DNA from: JANJTB01 sp032027125
GTDB lineage: Bacteria > Bacteroidota > Ignavibacteria > Kapaibacteriales > UBA2268
NCBI GenBank assembly: GCA_032027125.1
Contig: JAVSMQ010000001.1
Coordinates: forward strand, 2,766,075 to 2,830,074
DNA length: 64,000 nt
Direction of reading: 5' to 3'
The translations under genes and the position numbers were made by a program. The notes under the pieces are model-generated. The model was given only the letters and a program-made list of their open reading frames with translations. It made no database searches and was not told the DNA's origin. Shown here one piece after another: positions 25,364 through 33,379 of the stretch; position 1 is the first letter of the stretch, and the number at the start of each line of letters is the position of its first letter.

Positions 25364-26347
25364 TCAGACTTTTGATTTAATTCTTGAATTTACTATATCA
25401 ATCGCGGCATTTATTGCATCTACTGTACTTTGCTCATCTGCTATACCTTTACCGGCTATGGCATAAGCTGTACCATGGTCGGGCGATGTTCTGACAATAG
25501 GCAGTCCTGCAGTAAAATTTACTCCGCCTCCGTCGGCAAGCAGTTTCAGTGGAATGAGTCCCTGGTCGTGATACATTGCAAGGTATCCGTCATAATTTTT
25601 ATAATCTTTATGAGCAAAAAAGCCGTCTGCCGGAAATGGACCATCACAATCAATTCCAATCAACTTTGCCTGATTAATTGCGGGAATAATATCGTCAATC
25701 TCCTCAGAACCGATATTACCGTTCTCTCCTGCATGAGGATTCAGTCCCAGTACTGCGATCTTTGGTTCTGAAATTCCGAAATCTTTTTTAAGTGAATTGT
25801 TAAATTTTGCAATAGAATCAAATACAGAATCTATTGTTATATGTTTTGCAACATGTTTAAGAGGTTTATGAATAGTCACAAGTGCAGCACGAAGATTATC
25901 TTTGAAAAGTATCATCAGCGGTGATTTTACATTACAGCGTGAAGCAATCATTTCTGTATGTCCCGGGAATTTCCATCCCGAAAGATACATTGACTCCTTT
26001 GTAATCGGCAGTGTAACAATTGCATCAATTTTATTAGCAAGAGCATCACTTACTGCCGATTCTATTGCAAAGCCGGCTAAACCTCCGGCTATTGAGCTGA
26101 TTTCTCCCGGCTGAATTACATAATCACTCTCTTCACCATAAAGTCTAATTTTTAAACCACTAATTTCGAGAAAATTGCTTTTGATTTTTGCAGGGAACTT
26201 AAGCAATTTTATCCACTGGTACAAAACATTGCTGCATCCGTAAAATTCAAACTCCGCTTCAGAATTATATTTATTTCCCGAAAGAGCTTTGAGCATTACT
26301 TCAATACCGATGCCGTTCGCATCACCTATGGTTATTGCTATTTTCAT
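25364..26347 (-). CDS. pdxA: 4-hydroxythreonine-4-phosphate dehydrogenase
   Basis: This 327-residue protein begins I-A-I-T-I-G-D-A-N-G-I-G-I-E, the PdxA start. It has F-P-G-H-T-E-M-I-A, V-T-I-H-K-P-L, L-N-P-H-A-G-E-N-G, A-D-G-F-F-A and M-Y-H-D-Q-G-L-I-P-L-K, which supply the metal-binding histidines and aspartates. PdxA oxidises 4-phosphohydroxy-L-threonine in the DXP-independent-synthase branch of pyridoxal phosphate biosynthesis. Its ATG overlaps the stop of the amino-acid permease gene by 4 bases. No other pdx gene is in the window. Confidence 0.95.
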   Translation of the reverse strand: MKIAITIGDANGIGIEVMLKALSGNKYNSEAEFEFYGCSNVLYQWIKLLKFPAKIKSNFLEISGLKIRLYGEESDYVIQPGEISSIAGGLAGFAIESAVSDALANKIDAIVTLPITKESMYLSGWKFPGHTEMIASRCNVKSPLMILFKDNLRAALVTIHKPLKHVAKHITIDSVFDSIAKFNNSLKKDFGISEPKIAVLGLNPHAGENGNIGSEEIDDIIPAINQAKLIGIDCDGPFPADGFFAHKDYKNYDGYLAMYHDQGLIPLKLLADGGGVNFTAGLPIVRTSPDHGTAYAIAGKGIADEQSTVDAINAAIDIVNSRIKSKV

Positions 26348-27768
26348 TTTTTTCTATACTTAAAATAATAATAAAGAGGCAGACCGATTACAACAAGTAT
26401 CAATCCGAATGCCGAATTAATTATTTCGGTGTCTCCGCTAATATAATTACTTATATCGTTATAAAGTGTAAGTACGACATATACTGATGCTACCAGAACA
26501 AAAGTCAAAGGAATAAATGGATACCACGGGACTTTGTAGGGGCGAGGGGCATCAGGCATCTTTTTTCTCAGGACAATTACTCCGTAAGCACCAAGAGCAT
26601 AAAATATCCAGCTTACGAAAATCAACATATCTGTCAAATCATCAAATGAACCGCTCAGAACTAATGCAGATGACCACACAGCCTGCAATGTAAGTGCATT
26701 TGCCGGAGTATGATGTTTGCGGCTGACATTGCCGAACACAGGAAAGAACATCCCTTTTTGTGCCATTGCAAAATATACCCTTGCACTTACCATAATTGTG
26801 CCGTTGGATGTTCCGAAAGTCGAAATCATAACAAGTGCGGCAACCATTCCACCGCCCCACATACCCACAGCTTTATCGGCAACATCAGCAGCTACAAGTT
26901 TGGATTGTGACATTACATCAATCGGCAGTACATATAAATAGGCAATATTGATAAGCATATAAACTGCTATGATTATTAACGTGCCAATAATTAATGCCAG
27001 TGGTATATTTTTCATCGGATTCTTGACTTCACCTGCAATATATGTAACGTTATTCCAGCCGTCATAAGCCCAGAATGCTGCTGAAAGAGCTGCAATAATA
27101 CCACCGAGCATACCAAGTTCACCATAAGAAAATTCAGGTATATCATAACTCAAATTGTCAAATGTGCCTCCGCCGTACATGAATCCGGCGGCAACGAGAA
27201 CAAGCATTGCAAGAACTTTTGTAACCGTAAAGAACTCAGCTACACGTCCTCCGTACTTTATTCCGAAGTAATTGACCGAAGTGAGAAACATTATCACAAA
27301 TATTGTCAGAGACTTAACGCCAATGTCTTTCAAAGGATAGATTGTTCCGATAAACGGCATGTAAATTTGATAGGTCTGTTCGATTTCTTTGGATAATCGG
27401 GGCAATTTGAAAAAATATTCTGTATATTCTGAAAAAATATATGTAATTGATGCAATTGAGCCGGTCTGCATAACAGCAAGAATTGCCCAGCCGTACAGAT
27501 AGGCTGTAAGGCTGCCGTACATCTTCTCAAAATAAACGTACTGTCCGCCGGTCTCGGTAATCATACCTGCAACTTCAGCATTTGACAAAGCACCGAACAA
27601 TGTCAGTACACCGGCAATTATCCAAATTCCGAGTAATAATTCAGGAGAACCGAGGTCACCTGCCATAACAGCCGGTTTTCTGAAAATTCCTGAGCCTATT
27701 ACAGCTCCTACCACTATTGCAATTGTAGTATAAAGCCCAAGCTGCGGCAGCAATTTATCTGATTTCAT
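26344..27768 (-). CDS. APC-family amino-acid permease
   Basis: This 474-residue protein has about 12 membrane spans and the APC start T-I-A-I-V-V-G-A-V-I-G-S-G-I-F, the substrate-binding unwound helix. E-T-G-G-Q-Y-V-Y and the C-terminal P-Y-K-V-P-W-Y-P are typical of the LAT-like group of exchangers. The substrate is probably a neutral amino acid but is not fixed by sequence. It precedes pdxA with a 4-base overlap, so both are read from one mRNA. Confidence 0.88.
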   Translation of the reverse strand: MKSDKLLPQLGLYTTIAIVVGAVIGSGIFRKPAVMAGDLGSPELLLGIWIIAGVLTLFGALSNAEVAGMITETGGQYVYFEKMYGSLTAYLYGWAILAVMQTGSIASITYIFSEYTEYFFKLPRLSKEIEQTYQIYMPFIGTIYPLKDIGVKSLTIFVIMFLTSVNYFGIKYGGRVAEFFTVTKVLAMLVLVAAGFMYGGGTFDNLSYDIPEFSYGELGMLGGIIAALSAAFWAYDGWNNVTYIAGEVKNPMKNIPLALIIGTLIIIAVYMLINIAYLYVLPIDVMSQSKLVAADVADKAVGMWGGGMVAALVMISTFGTSNGTIMVSARVYFAMAQKGMFFPVFGNVSRKHHTPANALTLQAVWSSALVLSGSFDDLTDMLIFVSWIFYALGAYGVIVLRKKMPDAPRPYKVPWYPFIPLTFVLVASVYVVLTLYNDISNYISGDTEIINSAFGLILVVIGLPLYYYFKYRKK

Positions 27769-27881
27769 TCTTTAGTCTAAATTGAATAAATTTTGTATGT
27801 AAAATTAACAAAAAATATCCAATCTGTGAACTAATTATTTTTAATCAGTTTATAAGAGAGCGGAAATTAATCGAATTCTAT

Positions 27882-28292
27882 TCAAACTTTACAAAACAAC
27901 TCCACAAATCCATCGCAGTCAATCAATTTTGCTTTAGTATGATGACCGCCACGCTTTAAAAGCTGTTTGTCGTTTGAAATTATATAATCACAACCGGCAA
28001 GATTTGCAATTTCCAGTATTTTTGAATCCTGCCTGTCTGGATTGAATTTTAGTGAATCACTTGAAATTTCAACAATAATGATATTTTGAACTATAAGATT
28101 CTTTAGTGATTGAATTTTGTCCGATGAAAACTTGAATTTTTCTCTTGCAGGAATTGTTACATATTCATGCATCAACCTTGAATCGGCATACATCTGCCAC
28201 TTATTTGAAATAAGAAAATCCAACAGCTTAGTGGCATTTTCATTACCTAAACAGTATGATATAAAAATATTTGTATCAACAACTGCTTTCAA
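27882..28292 (-). CDS. PIN-domain protein (COG1569-like)
   Basis: This 136-residue protein starts K-A-V-V-D-T-N-I-F-I-S and has the conserved acidic positions in M-H-E-Y, N-P-D-R-Q-D-S-K and S-N-D-K-Q-L-L, consistent with a PIN-fold RNase. The most natural start is TTG at 28292, directly after the stop of the enoyl-CoA hydratase gene, because K-A-V-V-D-T-N is the usual beginning. No antitoxin-like gene sits next to it, so it is either an orphan toxin or a non-toxin PIN protein. Confidence 0.75.
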   Translation of the reverse strand: MKAVVDTNIFISYCLGNENATKLLDFLISNKWQMYADSRLMHEYVTIPAREKFKFSSDKIQSLKNLIVQNIIIVEISSDSLKFNPDRQDSKILEIANLAGCDYIISNDKQLLKRGGHHTKAKLIDCDGFVELFCKV

Positions 28293-29051
28293 TTATTTAT
28301 TCTTAAATTCTTTAATAAATTTTTTTGTGAATTCTGACAAAACTAATCTTCCGCTTATTTCTGCACGGCTTTCGAGCAGTTCATCCCAGTTTTCGGTACC
28401 CTGCCAGAATACTTTCTTCAGTTCAACGGCTGCTTCCTGACTCATAGAAGCAAGTTTTGCAGCCAGGGTAGTGACAGCATTATTTAAATCATCAATTGTA
28501 TAATACACATTTGCGTACAATCCTTTATTAAGAGCCCAGGTCGAGTTATACCATTCCGTATCCGTTGAAATTTGTGCAAATGCAGAACTGCCAATTTTGC
28601 GTTCGACTGCAGGACCAACGACAAATGGTCCTATACCCAAATCAAATTCGCTTAATTTGATTGATGCATCCTTGTATGCTAATGTATAATCTGCAGCGGC
28701 GGCAAGTCCGACACCGCCCCCGACGGCTTTACCCTGCACTCTGGCAATGACAAACTTCGGAGCTTTACGGATTGCATTTATTACTCGTGCAAAACCCAGA
28801 AAGAACTCCTTGCCGGCTGGAAACTCACTGATACCGGCAAGCTCATCAAATGATGCACCGGCACAGAAAGCTTTTTCACCGTCGCTTTTCAGTACAATTA
28901 CCTTAATATCAGGGTGATAACCTGCTTCAGTAATGGTTTCTGCCAGTTTATTCAGAATATAAGCCGGCAGGGAATTGCTCTTGGGATGAAAAAATGTTAT
29001 TATTCCTACTGAATCATGTATTTCAAGTGTTACATAACCTTCATTCTGCAT
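28293..29051 (-). CDS. Enoyl-CoA hydratase/isomerase family protein
   Basis: This 252-residue protein has the crotonase fold. A-F-C-A-G-A-S-F-D-E and V-Q-G-K-A-V-G-G-G-V-G-L-A-A-A-A-D form the CoA-binding region and oxyanion hole. The following segment reads L-S-E-F-D-L-G-I-G-P, offering one glutamate of the usual acid pair. The reaction (hydration, isomerisation or other) cannot be fixed. No beta-oxidation partners are adjacent. The PIN gene starts immediately after its stop. Confidence 0.85.
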   Translation of the reverse strand: MQNEGYVTLEIHDSVGIITFFHPKSNSLPAYILNKLAETITEAGYHPDIKVIVLKSDGEKAFCAGASFDELAGISEFPAGKEFFLGFARVINAIRKAPKFVIARVQGKAVGGGVGLAAAADYTLAYKDASIKLSEFDLGIGPFVVGPAVERKIGSSAFAQISTDTEWYNSTWALNKGLYANVYYTIDDLNNAVTTLAAKLASMSQEAAVELKKVFWQGTENWDELLESRAEISGRLVLSEFTKKFIKEFKNK

Positions 29052-29131
29052 AATATTTCCGTTATTAATAAAGCAAATTAATTAATACGCAACACTAATG
29101 AGTATATTGAATATGATAATTTAAAACAATT

Positions 29132-29215
29132 AAGTATAAATCATAATGAACCACATAAGACACATAAGTAATTAAATATAAATCATAATGAACCACATAA
29201 GGCACATAAGTAATT
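29132..29215. repeat. Two tandem 42-bp direct repeats
   Basis: Units 29132-29173 and 29174-29215 differ at only a few positions; each contains TAAATCATAATGAACCACAT. They are followed at 29225-29262 by overlapping CAATTGTCAATT inverted motifs. They fill the gap between the MFS gene and the enoyl-CoA hydratase gene. Confidence 0.85.
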
Positions 29216-29270
29216 AAGTCATAAATGAACAATTTTCAATTGTCAATTATCAATTGTCAATTCTTACATT

Positions 29271-30518
29271 CTAAACCTTTGCCAACTCCTTATTTGTAAG
29301 CATTTGCATTGAAACAATAAATATTACAATGCCGGAAACTATGAAAATATAGAACGGGTCTGTAATTTCAGTCAGATAACCCATTATTCCATAAGAGATT
29401 GGCTGTAATGAAAACGAAACTGCCGTAATTATTCCGAATACTTTCCCTCTGTTTTCGTTATCAAGTACCTTCTGATAAATAGTTATCAAACAAATGTTTG
29501 TCACATTTAATCCAAAACCGGCAAATGATAGAAAAATAATAGTCGGGTAAAACGCTTCAAAGAAACCAATGACCATAAAGCCTACACCAATCAATAGAAT
29601 TCCTCCGATGGCATATTTACCTGAATTATCCCGGTCTTTGATAACTGACATTACAACCGAACCCAAAAACATTCCGATTGTATATGATGCCATCATCACA
29701 CCCAGCCCTGTAGCACCGGATTGAAATTTCCCCTCGGAAATTACCGGAAGTATCACAACCAAAGACGAGAAAAAGAAATTAATAACAATAATCGGCAGAA
29801 ACATAGATTTTACCAAAGGATTGTTGAGAGCAATTCTAAATCCTGAAACTAAATTCTGTAGGTAAGTGCCTACCCTTTTTATTTCGATATGTTCATAGGC
29901 AACACGGCTAATATAAAATGCTGAAAACATAAATGATAAACCGTTAAAAGCAAACGCCAGAGATACACCTATCAAAGCAATCAGTCCGCTTCCTAAAAGC
30001 AAACCTACAACACCGCTTAGATTAGCAGTTGATTGATTTAGTGCATTTGCTCTTGAAAGGTCTTTCTTTTCTACAATATTGGGAATAATTGCAAGTGTAG
30101 CTGGATTGAAAAATGCTGAATTTATTGATATAAGTATAGTAGCGAATATCAAAATAGTCAAATTCAATATCGAAAACCAGGATAGAATTGCCAGACCTAA
30201 TACAATAACACCTCGTATTATATCGGTGATTATCAAAATTTTTTTTCTGTCGTATCGGTCTGCAAGTTCACCTGAAACCGGACCTAAAAGTACTGCCGGA
30301 AGTGCAGTTGCAATCATTATAATTCCTACTGCCAAACCTGATTTTGTCCATTGATACACAAGAATCAGAACTGCAAGACTATGAACCTTGTCTCCCATCT
30401 GCGAGACAATCTGCCCGTACCAGAACTGTCTAAAATCGCGGTCTCTTTTTATAAAATCTATTGTTTCGTTTGCCAATTTGTCCAACCTAATATTAATTTT
30501 TGAAATAGAGCAATTCAA
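29271..30518 (-). CDS. MFS transporter (MFS_3/EntS-like)
   Basis: This 415-residue protein has about 12 spans. It begins F-R-Q-F-W-Y-G-Q-I-V-S-Q-M-G-D-K-V, and the cytoplasmic loop between helices 2 and 3 reads G-E-L-A-D-R-Y-D-R-K, the MFS signature. This start and loop are shared by the enterobactin-exporter-like MFS_3 group, which pumps siderophores, macrolides or other small molecules out. It lies on the same strand as the AbgT and MarR genes upstream, but separated by a 346-base gap with debris, so co-regulation is uncertain. Confidence 0.85.
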   Translation of the reverse strand: MNCSISKINIRLDKLANETIDFIKRDRDFRQFWYGQIVSQMGDKVHSLAVLILVYQWTKSGLAVGIIMIATALPAVLLGPVSGELADRYDRKKILIITDIIRGVIVLGLAILSWFSILNLTILIFATILISINSAFFNPATLAIIPNIVEKKDLSRANALNQSTANLSGVVGLLLGSGLIALIGVSLAFAFNGLSFMFSAFYISRVAYEHIEIKRVGTYLQNLVSGFRIALNNPLVKSMFLPIIVINFFFSSLVVILPVISEGKFQSGATGLGVMMASYTIGMFLGSVVMSVIKDRDNSGKYAIGGILLIGVGFMVIGFFEAFYPTIIFLSFAGFGLNVTNICLITIYQKVLDNENRGKVFGIITAVSFSLQPISYGIMGYLTEITDPFYIFIVSGIVIFIVSMQMLTNKELAKV

Positions 30519-30864
30519 TTATTTAAATATAGGAAAAAATGAATAATTTAATACAAAATAAAATGAATACGAATAGTTCCGGTTGATGAATATTTCAAAT
30601 CTTATTCAGTAAAGTAAACCACATAATCTAATTCTTCATTACATTGTTTGTAAGGTACGAATTAAGTCTTGACAGGAATTGTATTATTACTGTCGGATTT
30701 CCTTTACAACCACCTTTACGAAAATCTTAAAAAAATGCTCATATTATACCTTGAATTAATAATAACACACTTCGAGATTGCCCGATGTGGTTTACTTATC
30801 ATTTTTATACCGGAAGTCATTTACATTGTACTTCTTCAATGAAAATTAATGATTCAGGTATTAA
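30519..30864. other. Intergenic region containing an inverted-repeat-bounded segment
   Basis: The 186-base segment 30612-30797 is bounded by perfect 12-base inverted repeats (AAGTAAACCACA and TGTGGTTTACTT). Inside it is a decayed copy of the 3' end of a marR-like gene (30628-30690). No intact gene is visible. Confidence 0.65.
30628..30690 (-). pseudogene. Decayed marR 3' end
   Basis: On the minus strand 20 codons plus a stop read V-I-I-Q-F-L-S-R-L-N-S-Y-L-T-N-N-V-M-K-N. This matches the last residues of the MarR protein encoded at 32637-33257 (V-I-I-Q-F-L-A-R-L-N-T-Y then N-V-M-K-K). Upstream the similarity ends and stops appear within a few codons, so only the C-terminal fragment of a second copy remains. 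Confidence 0.7.
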
Positions 30865-32409
30865 TTATTTTTGTAAATAGAGCGGTCCATCCGGTCCGAG
30901 TGGGATTCCCACTAACATCCAAACAACTAATAAAAGAGTCCATAAAATTGTAAGGAAGAACGTATATGGAATCATTGTTGAGATAATGGTACCAATTCCA
31001 TATCTTTCGTCATATTTTTGTGCAAAAGTAACAATCAGGGCAAAGTAACTCATCATTGGTGTAATCAGATTTGTAACCGAATCGCCAATTCTGAACGCCG
31101 CCTGAGTTAATGCAGGATGATAACCCAAAATCATAAACATCGGAATAAAAACCGGTGCCATAATAGCCCACTTTGCAGATGCACTGCCCATAAACATATT
31201 TATAAATGCTGAGAGAAAAACGAATGCGATGATGAGAGCAATGCCTGTGAGATTAATGTTTTGCAGAGCATGAGCACCATTGATGGCAAGAATTAATCCA
31301 AGATTTGAGTAACTGAAGAAGTAAACAAATTGTGCCGCAAAAAATACTAAGACAATATAACTTGAAAGTCCGCTCATCGAATGAGTAATATGTTTTACTG
31401 TATCTTTGTCATTTTTGATAGAACCGGTAATTATTCCGTAAATCAGCCCGGGGATGAAAAAAAATATCAGAATTCCGATAATTATACCATCAAAAAATGG
31501 TGAATGAAGCACAGACCCATCAACCGGATTACGGAATAAACCATTTTCAGGAATTATGGTCATAGCAAGTGCTATGATAACACCCAATAGCCCTAATCCT
31601 GCAAATCGTAAACCTTTTTTCTCCATTGGAGTGAGCTGTTCGATTGATAATTGCCTGGCATTGCCCTCGTATTTTCCAAGTCGCGGCTCTACAATTTTTT
31701 CTGTTACCCAAGTACCAATTAGAACTACCATTATACCGGATGCAAACATAAAATAAAAATTTACAGCAGGGTTTATTACAAGTTCAGGTTGAAGTATCTG
31801 TGCCGCTGATGTTGATAGTCCTGCCAATATAGGGTCAACCGAACCGATTAGAAAGTTTGCACCAAATCCACCACTTACTCCGCAGAATGCAGCAGCGAGC
31901 CCTGCCATTGGATGCCGGTTGAGTGCATGAAACATCATCGCACCAAGTGGTATCAGAATTACATAACCTGCTTCCGAAGCAAGATGGGAAATAATTCCAG
32001 CAAGTACAAGTGCTGCTGTGATTAATCTTGGCGGTGCCGATAGTACCAAAGCGCGTATCATAACTGCAAAAAGCCCTGACCCCTCAGCTACTCCAATACC
32101 AATCATTACAACAAGTACATAACCCAAAGGCGGGAAATTTACAAAATTCTTTGTTATATGTGTATATATCCACCTGATACCATCACCGCTCAACAAACTA
32201 TTTACGTTAATAGACTCCTGACTTATCGGATGAATAGCTGAAAAGCCGAACATATCTGCAAAATAGGACATTATTGCTACTAAAACTGCAAGTAATGCGA
32301 ATAGGGTAGCGGGGTGGGGAAGTTTATTTCCAATAATTTCAATATAATCAAGAGATTTCAAAAACATTCTTTGAAATCTGCCATTTTTCTTAGTGATTGT
32401 TTCTTCCAT
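30865..32409 (-). CDS. abgT: AbgT-family transporter
   Basis: This 514-residue protein has about 11 spans and the AbgT pattern: G-N-K-L-P-H-P-A-T-L-F in the N-terminus, I-P-L-G-A-M-M-F-H-A, S-G-G-F-G-A-N-F-L-I-G-S-V-D-P and N-M-F-M-G-S-A-S-A-K-W. Known members import p-aminobenzoyl-glutamate or export p-aminobenzoate-type antimetabolites. The MarR gene lies 227 bases upstream on the same strand and may control it. The gene symbol is used for the family. Confidence 0.9.
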   Translation of the reverse strand: MEETITKKNGRFQRMFLKSLDYIEIIGNKLPHPATLFALLAVLVAIMSYFADMFGFSAIHPISQESINVNSLLSGDGIRWIYTHITKNFVNFPPLGYVLVVMIGIGVAEGSGLFAVMIRALVLSAPPRLITAALVLAGIISHLASEAGYVILIPLGAMMFHALNRHPMAGLAAAFCGVSGGFGANFLIGSVDPILAGLSTSAAQILQPELVINPAVNFYFMFASGIMVVLIGTWVTEKIVEPRLGKYEGNARQLSIEQLTPMEKKGLRFAGLGLLGVIIALAMTIIPENGLFRNPVDGSVLHSPFFDGIIIGILIFFFIPGLIYGIITGSIKNDKDTVKHITHSMSGLSSYIVLVFFAAQFVYFFSYSNLGLILAINGAHALQNINLTGIALIIAFVFLSAFINMFMGSASAKWAIMAPVFIPMFMILGYHPALTQAAFRIGDSVTNLITPMMSYFALIVTFAQKYDERYGIGTIISTMIPYTFFLTILWTLLLVVWMLVGIPLGPDGPLYLQK

Positions 32410-32636
32410 AATTTCTTAATATGTAATTTATAAAATATTATTTACAAATATAAAAAATAGCTAAGACTAATCAATTAAAATATATTAAATACTCAAATCT
32501 AAGATGGATAAATATTTGAAGTTTTAAAAATAACAGATTGATTTTTGTCGGTCTGTAATAAATTGATTCATTGAGAATTACGATTAAGTGTCTTTGAAAT
32601 TACTGTTAAATTTATAACTTGTCGAATGTCAAATTA

Positions 32637-33257
32637 TTACTTCTTCATTACATTTTTTGTATGATATGTATTAAGTCTTGCCAGAAATTGTATGATTACC
32701 GCCCTTTCCTGTTGGTTCAAATCACCGAGGACATCCTCGGACATTTCTCTCAGCTTTTGATATACTTTTTCAACGATTTCCTTCCCTTTGGGCGTGATAA
32801 TCATTCTTTTAGACCTTTTATCCGTTTCATCGGGAATTTCTTCTGCAAGTCCGGTTTTTACTAATTTTTTTATAATATCCATCCCTGTTGTTATTTCAGT
32901 CAGATTTACCTTGCAAAGTTCTTTTTTGTTCGGTCTGTCCATCTTGTCAATAAGTGCCAGAAACGAGAAATCATCAGAGCCGTTCAACCCGTAATTATCA
33001 AATATATCCTTAGTATAAATTCTGATAAACTTGTTCATCCGTTTAAGAAAATAAGATGCAAGAAACTGTGTTTGGTCAGCATATTCTTCGGTAAGCGGTT
33101 TTCCTGTTTTGATTATGGGCGACGGATTTTCATTTTTTTCTTGAATATCTGAATTGGCAAGCCATCTGCCGAATTCGGAAAATCCCTGCCCTTTGTGAAT
33201 TGTTTTAAATTCACTCCATTTTTTCAATAATTCAATAATTTCATCTAAATTCATCAA
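32637..33257 (-). CDS. MarR-family transcriptional regulator
   Basis: This 206-residue protein has a winged helix with the family's wing D-E-T-D-K-R-S-K-R-M-I-I-T-P-K-G (D-x-R-D-x-R pattern) and flanking dimerisation helices. MarR proteins bind palindromic operators and are often released by small phenolic or metabolite ligands. It is longer than typical (about 140-160) owing to an N-terminal extension of about 45 residues. It is divergent from the TonB-receptor gene and upstream of abgT, so both are plausible targets. Confidence 0.88.
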   Translation of the reverse strand: MMNLDEIIELLKKWSEFKTIHKGQGFSEFGRWLANSDIQEKNENPSPIIKTGKPLTEEYADQTQFLASYFLKRMNKFIRIYTKDIFDNYGLNGSDDFSFLALIDKMDRPNKKELCKVNLTEITTGMDIIKKLVKTGLAEEIPDETDKRSKRMIITPKGKEIVEKVYQKLREMSEDVLGDLNQQERAVIIQFLARLNTYHTKNVMKK

Positions 33258-33311
33258 TTGATACGATTCCGTGATATAAATATTAATAATATTAAAATAA
33301 TCAAATTATTA

Positions 33312-33337
33312 CAACGTTATCGTTTCAATAAACGTTG
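33312..33337. promoter_or_regulatory. Candidate MarR operator in divergent promoter region
   Basis: CAACGTT (33312-33318) and AACGTTG (33331-33337) form a perfect inverted repeat with 12 bases between. The site lies midway between the divergent starts of the MarR gene and the TonB receptor gene. Autoregulation and joint control are inferred from position only. Confidence 0.45.
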
Positions 33338-33379
33338 CAAATATAAATAAATTTTAAATTTCTTAATTTGGATAATATT

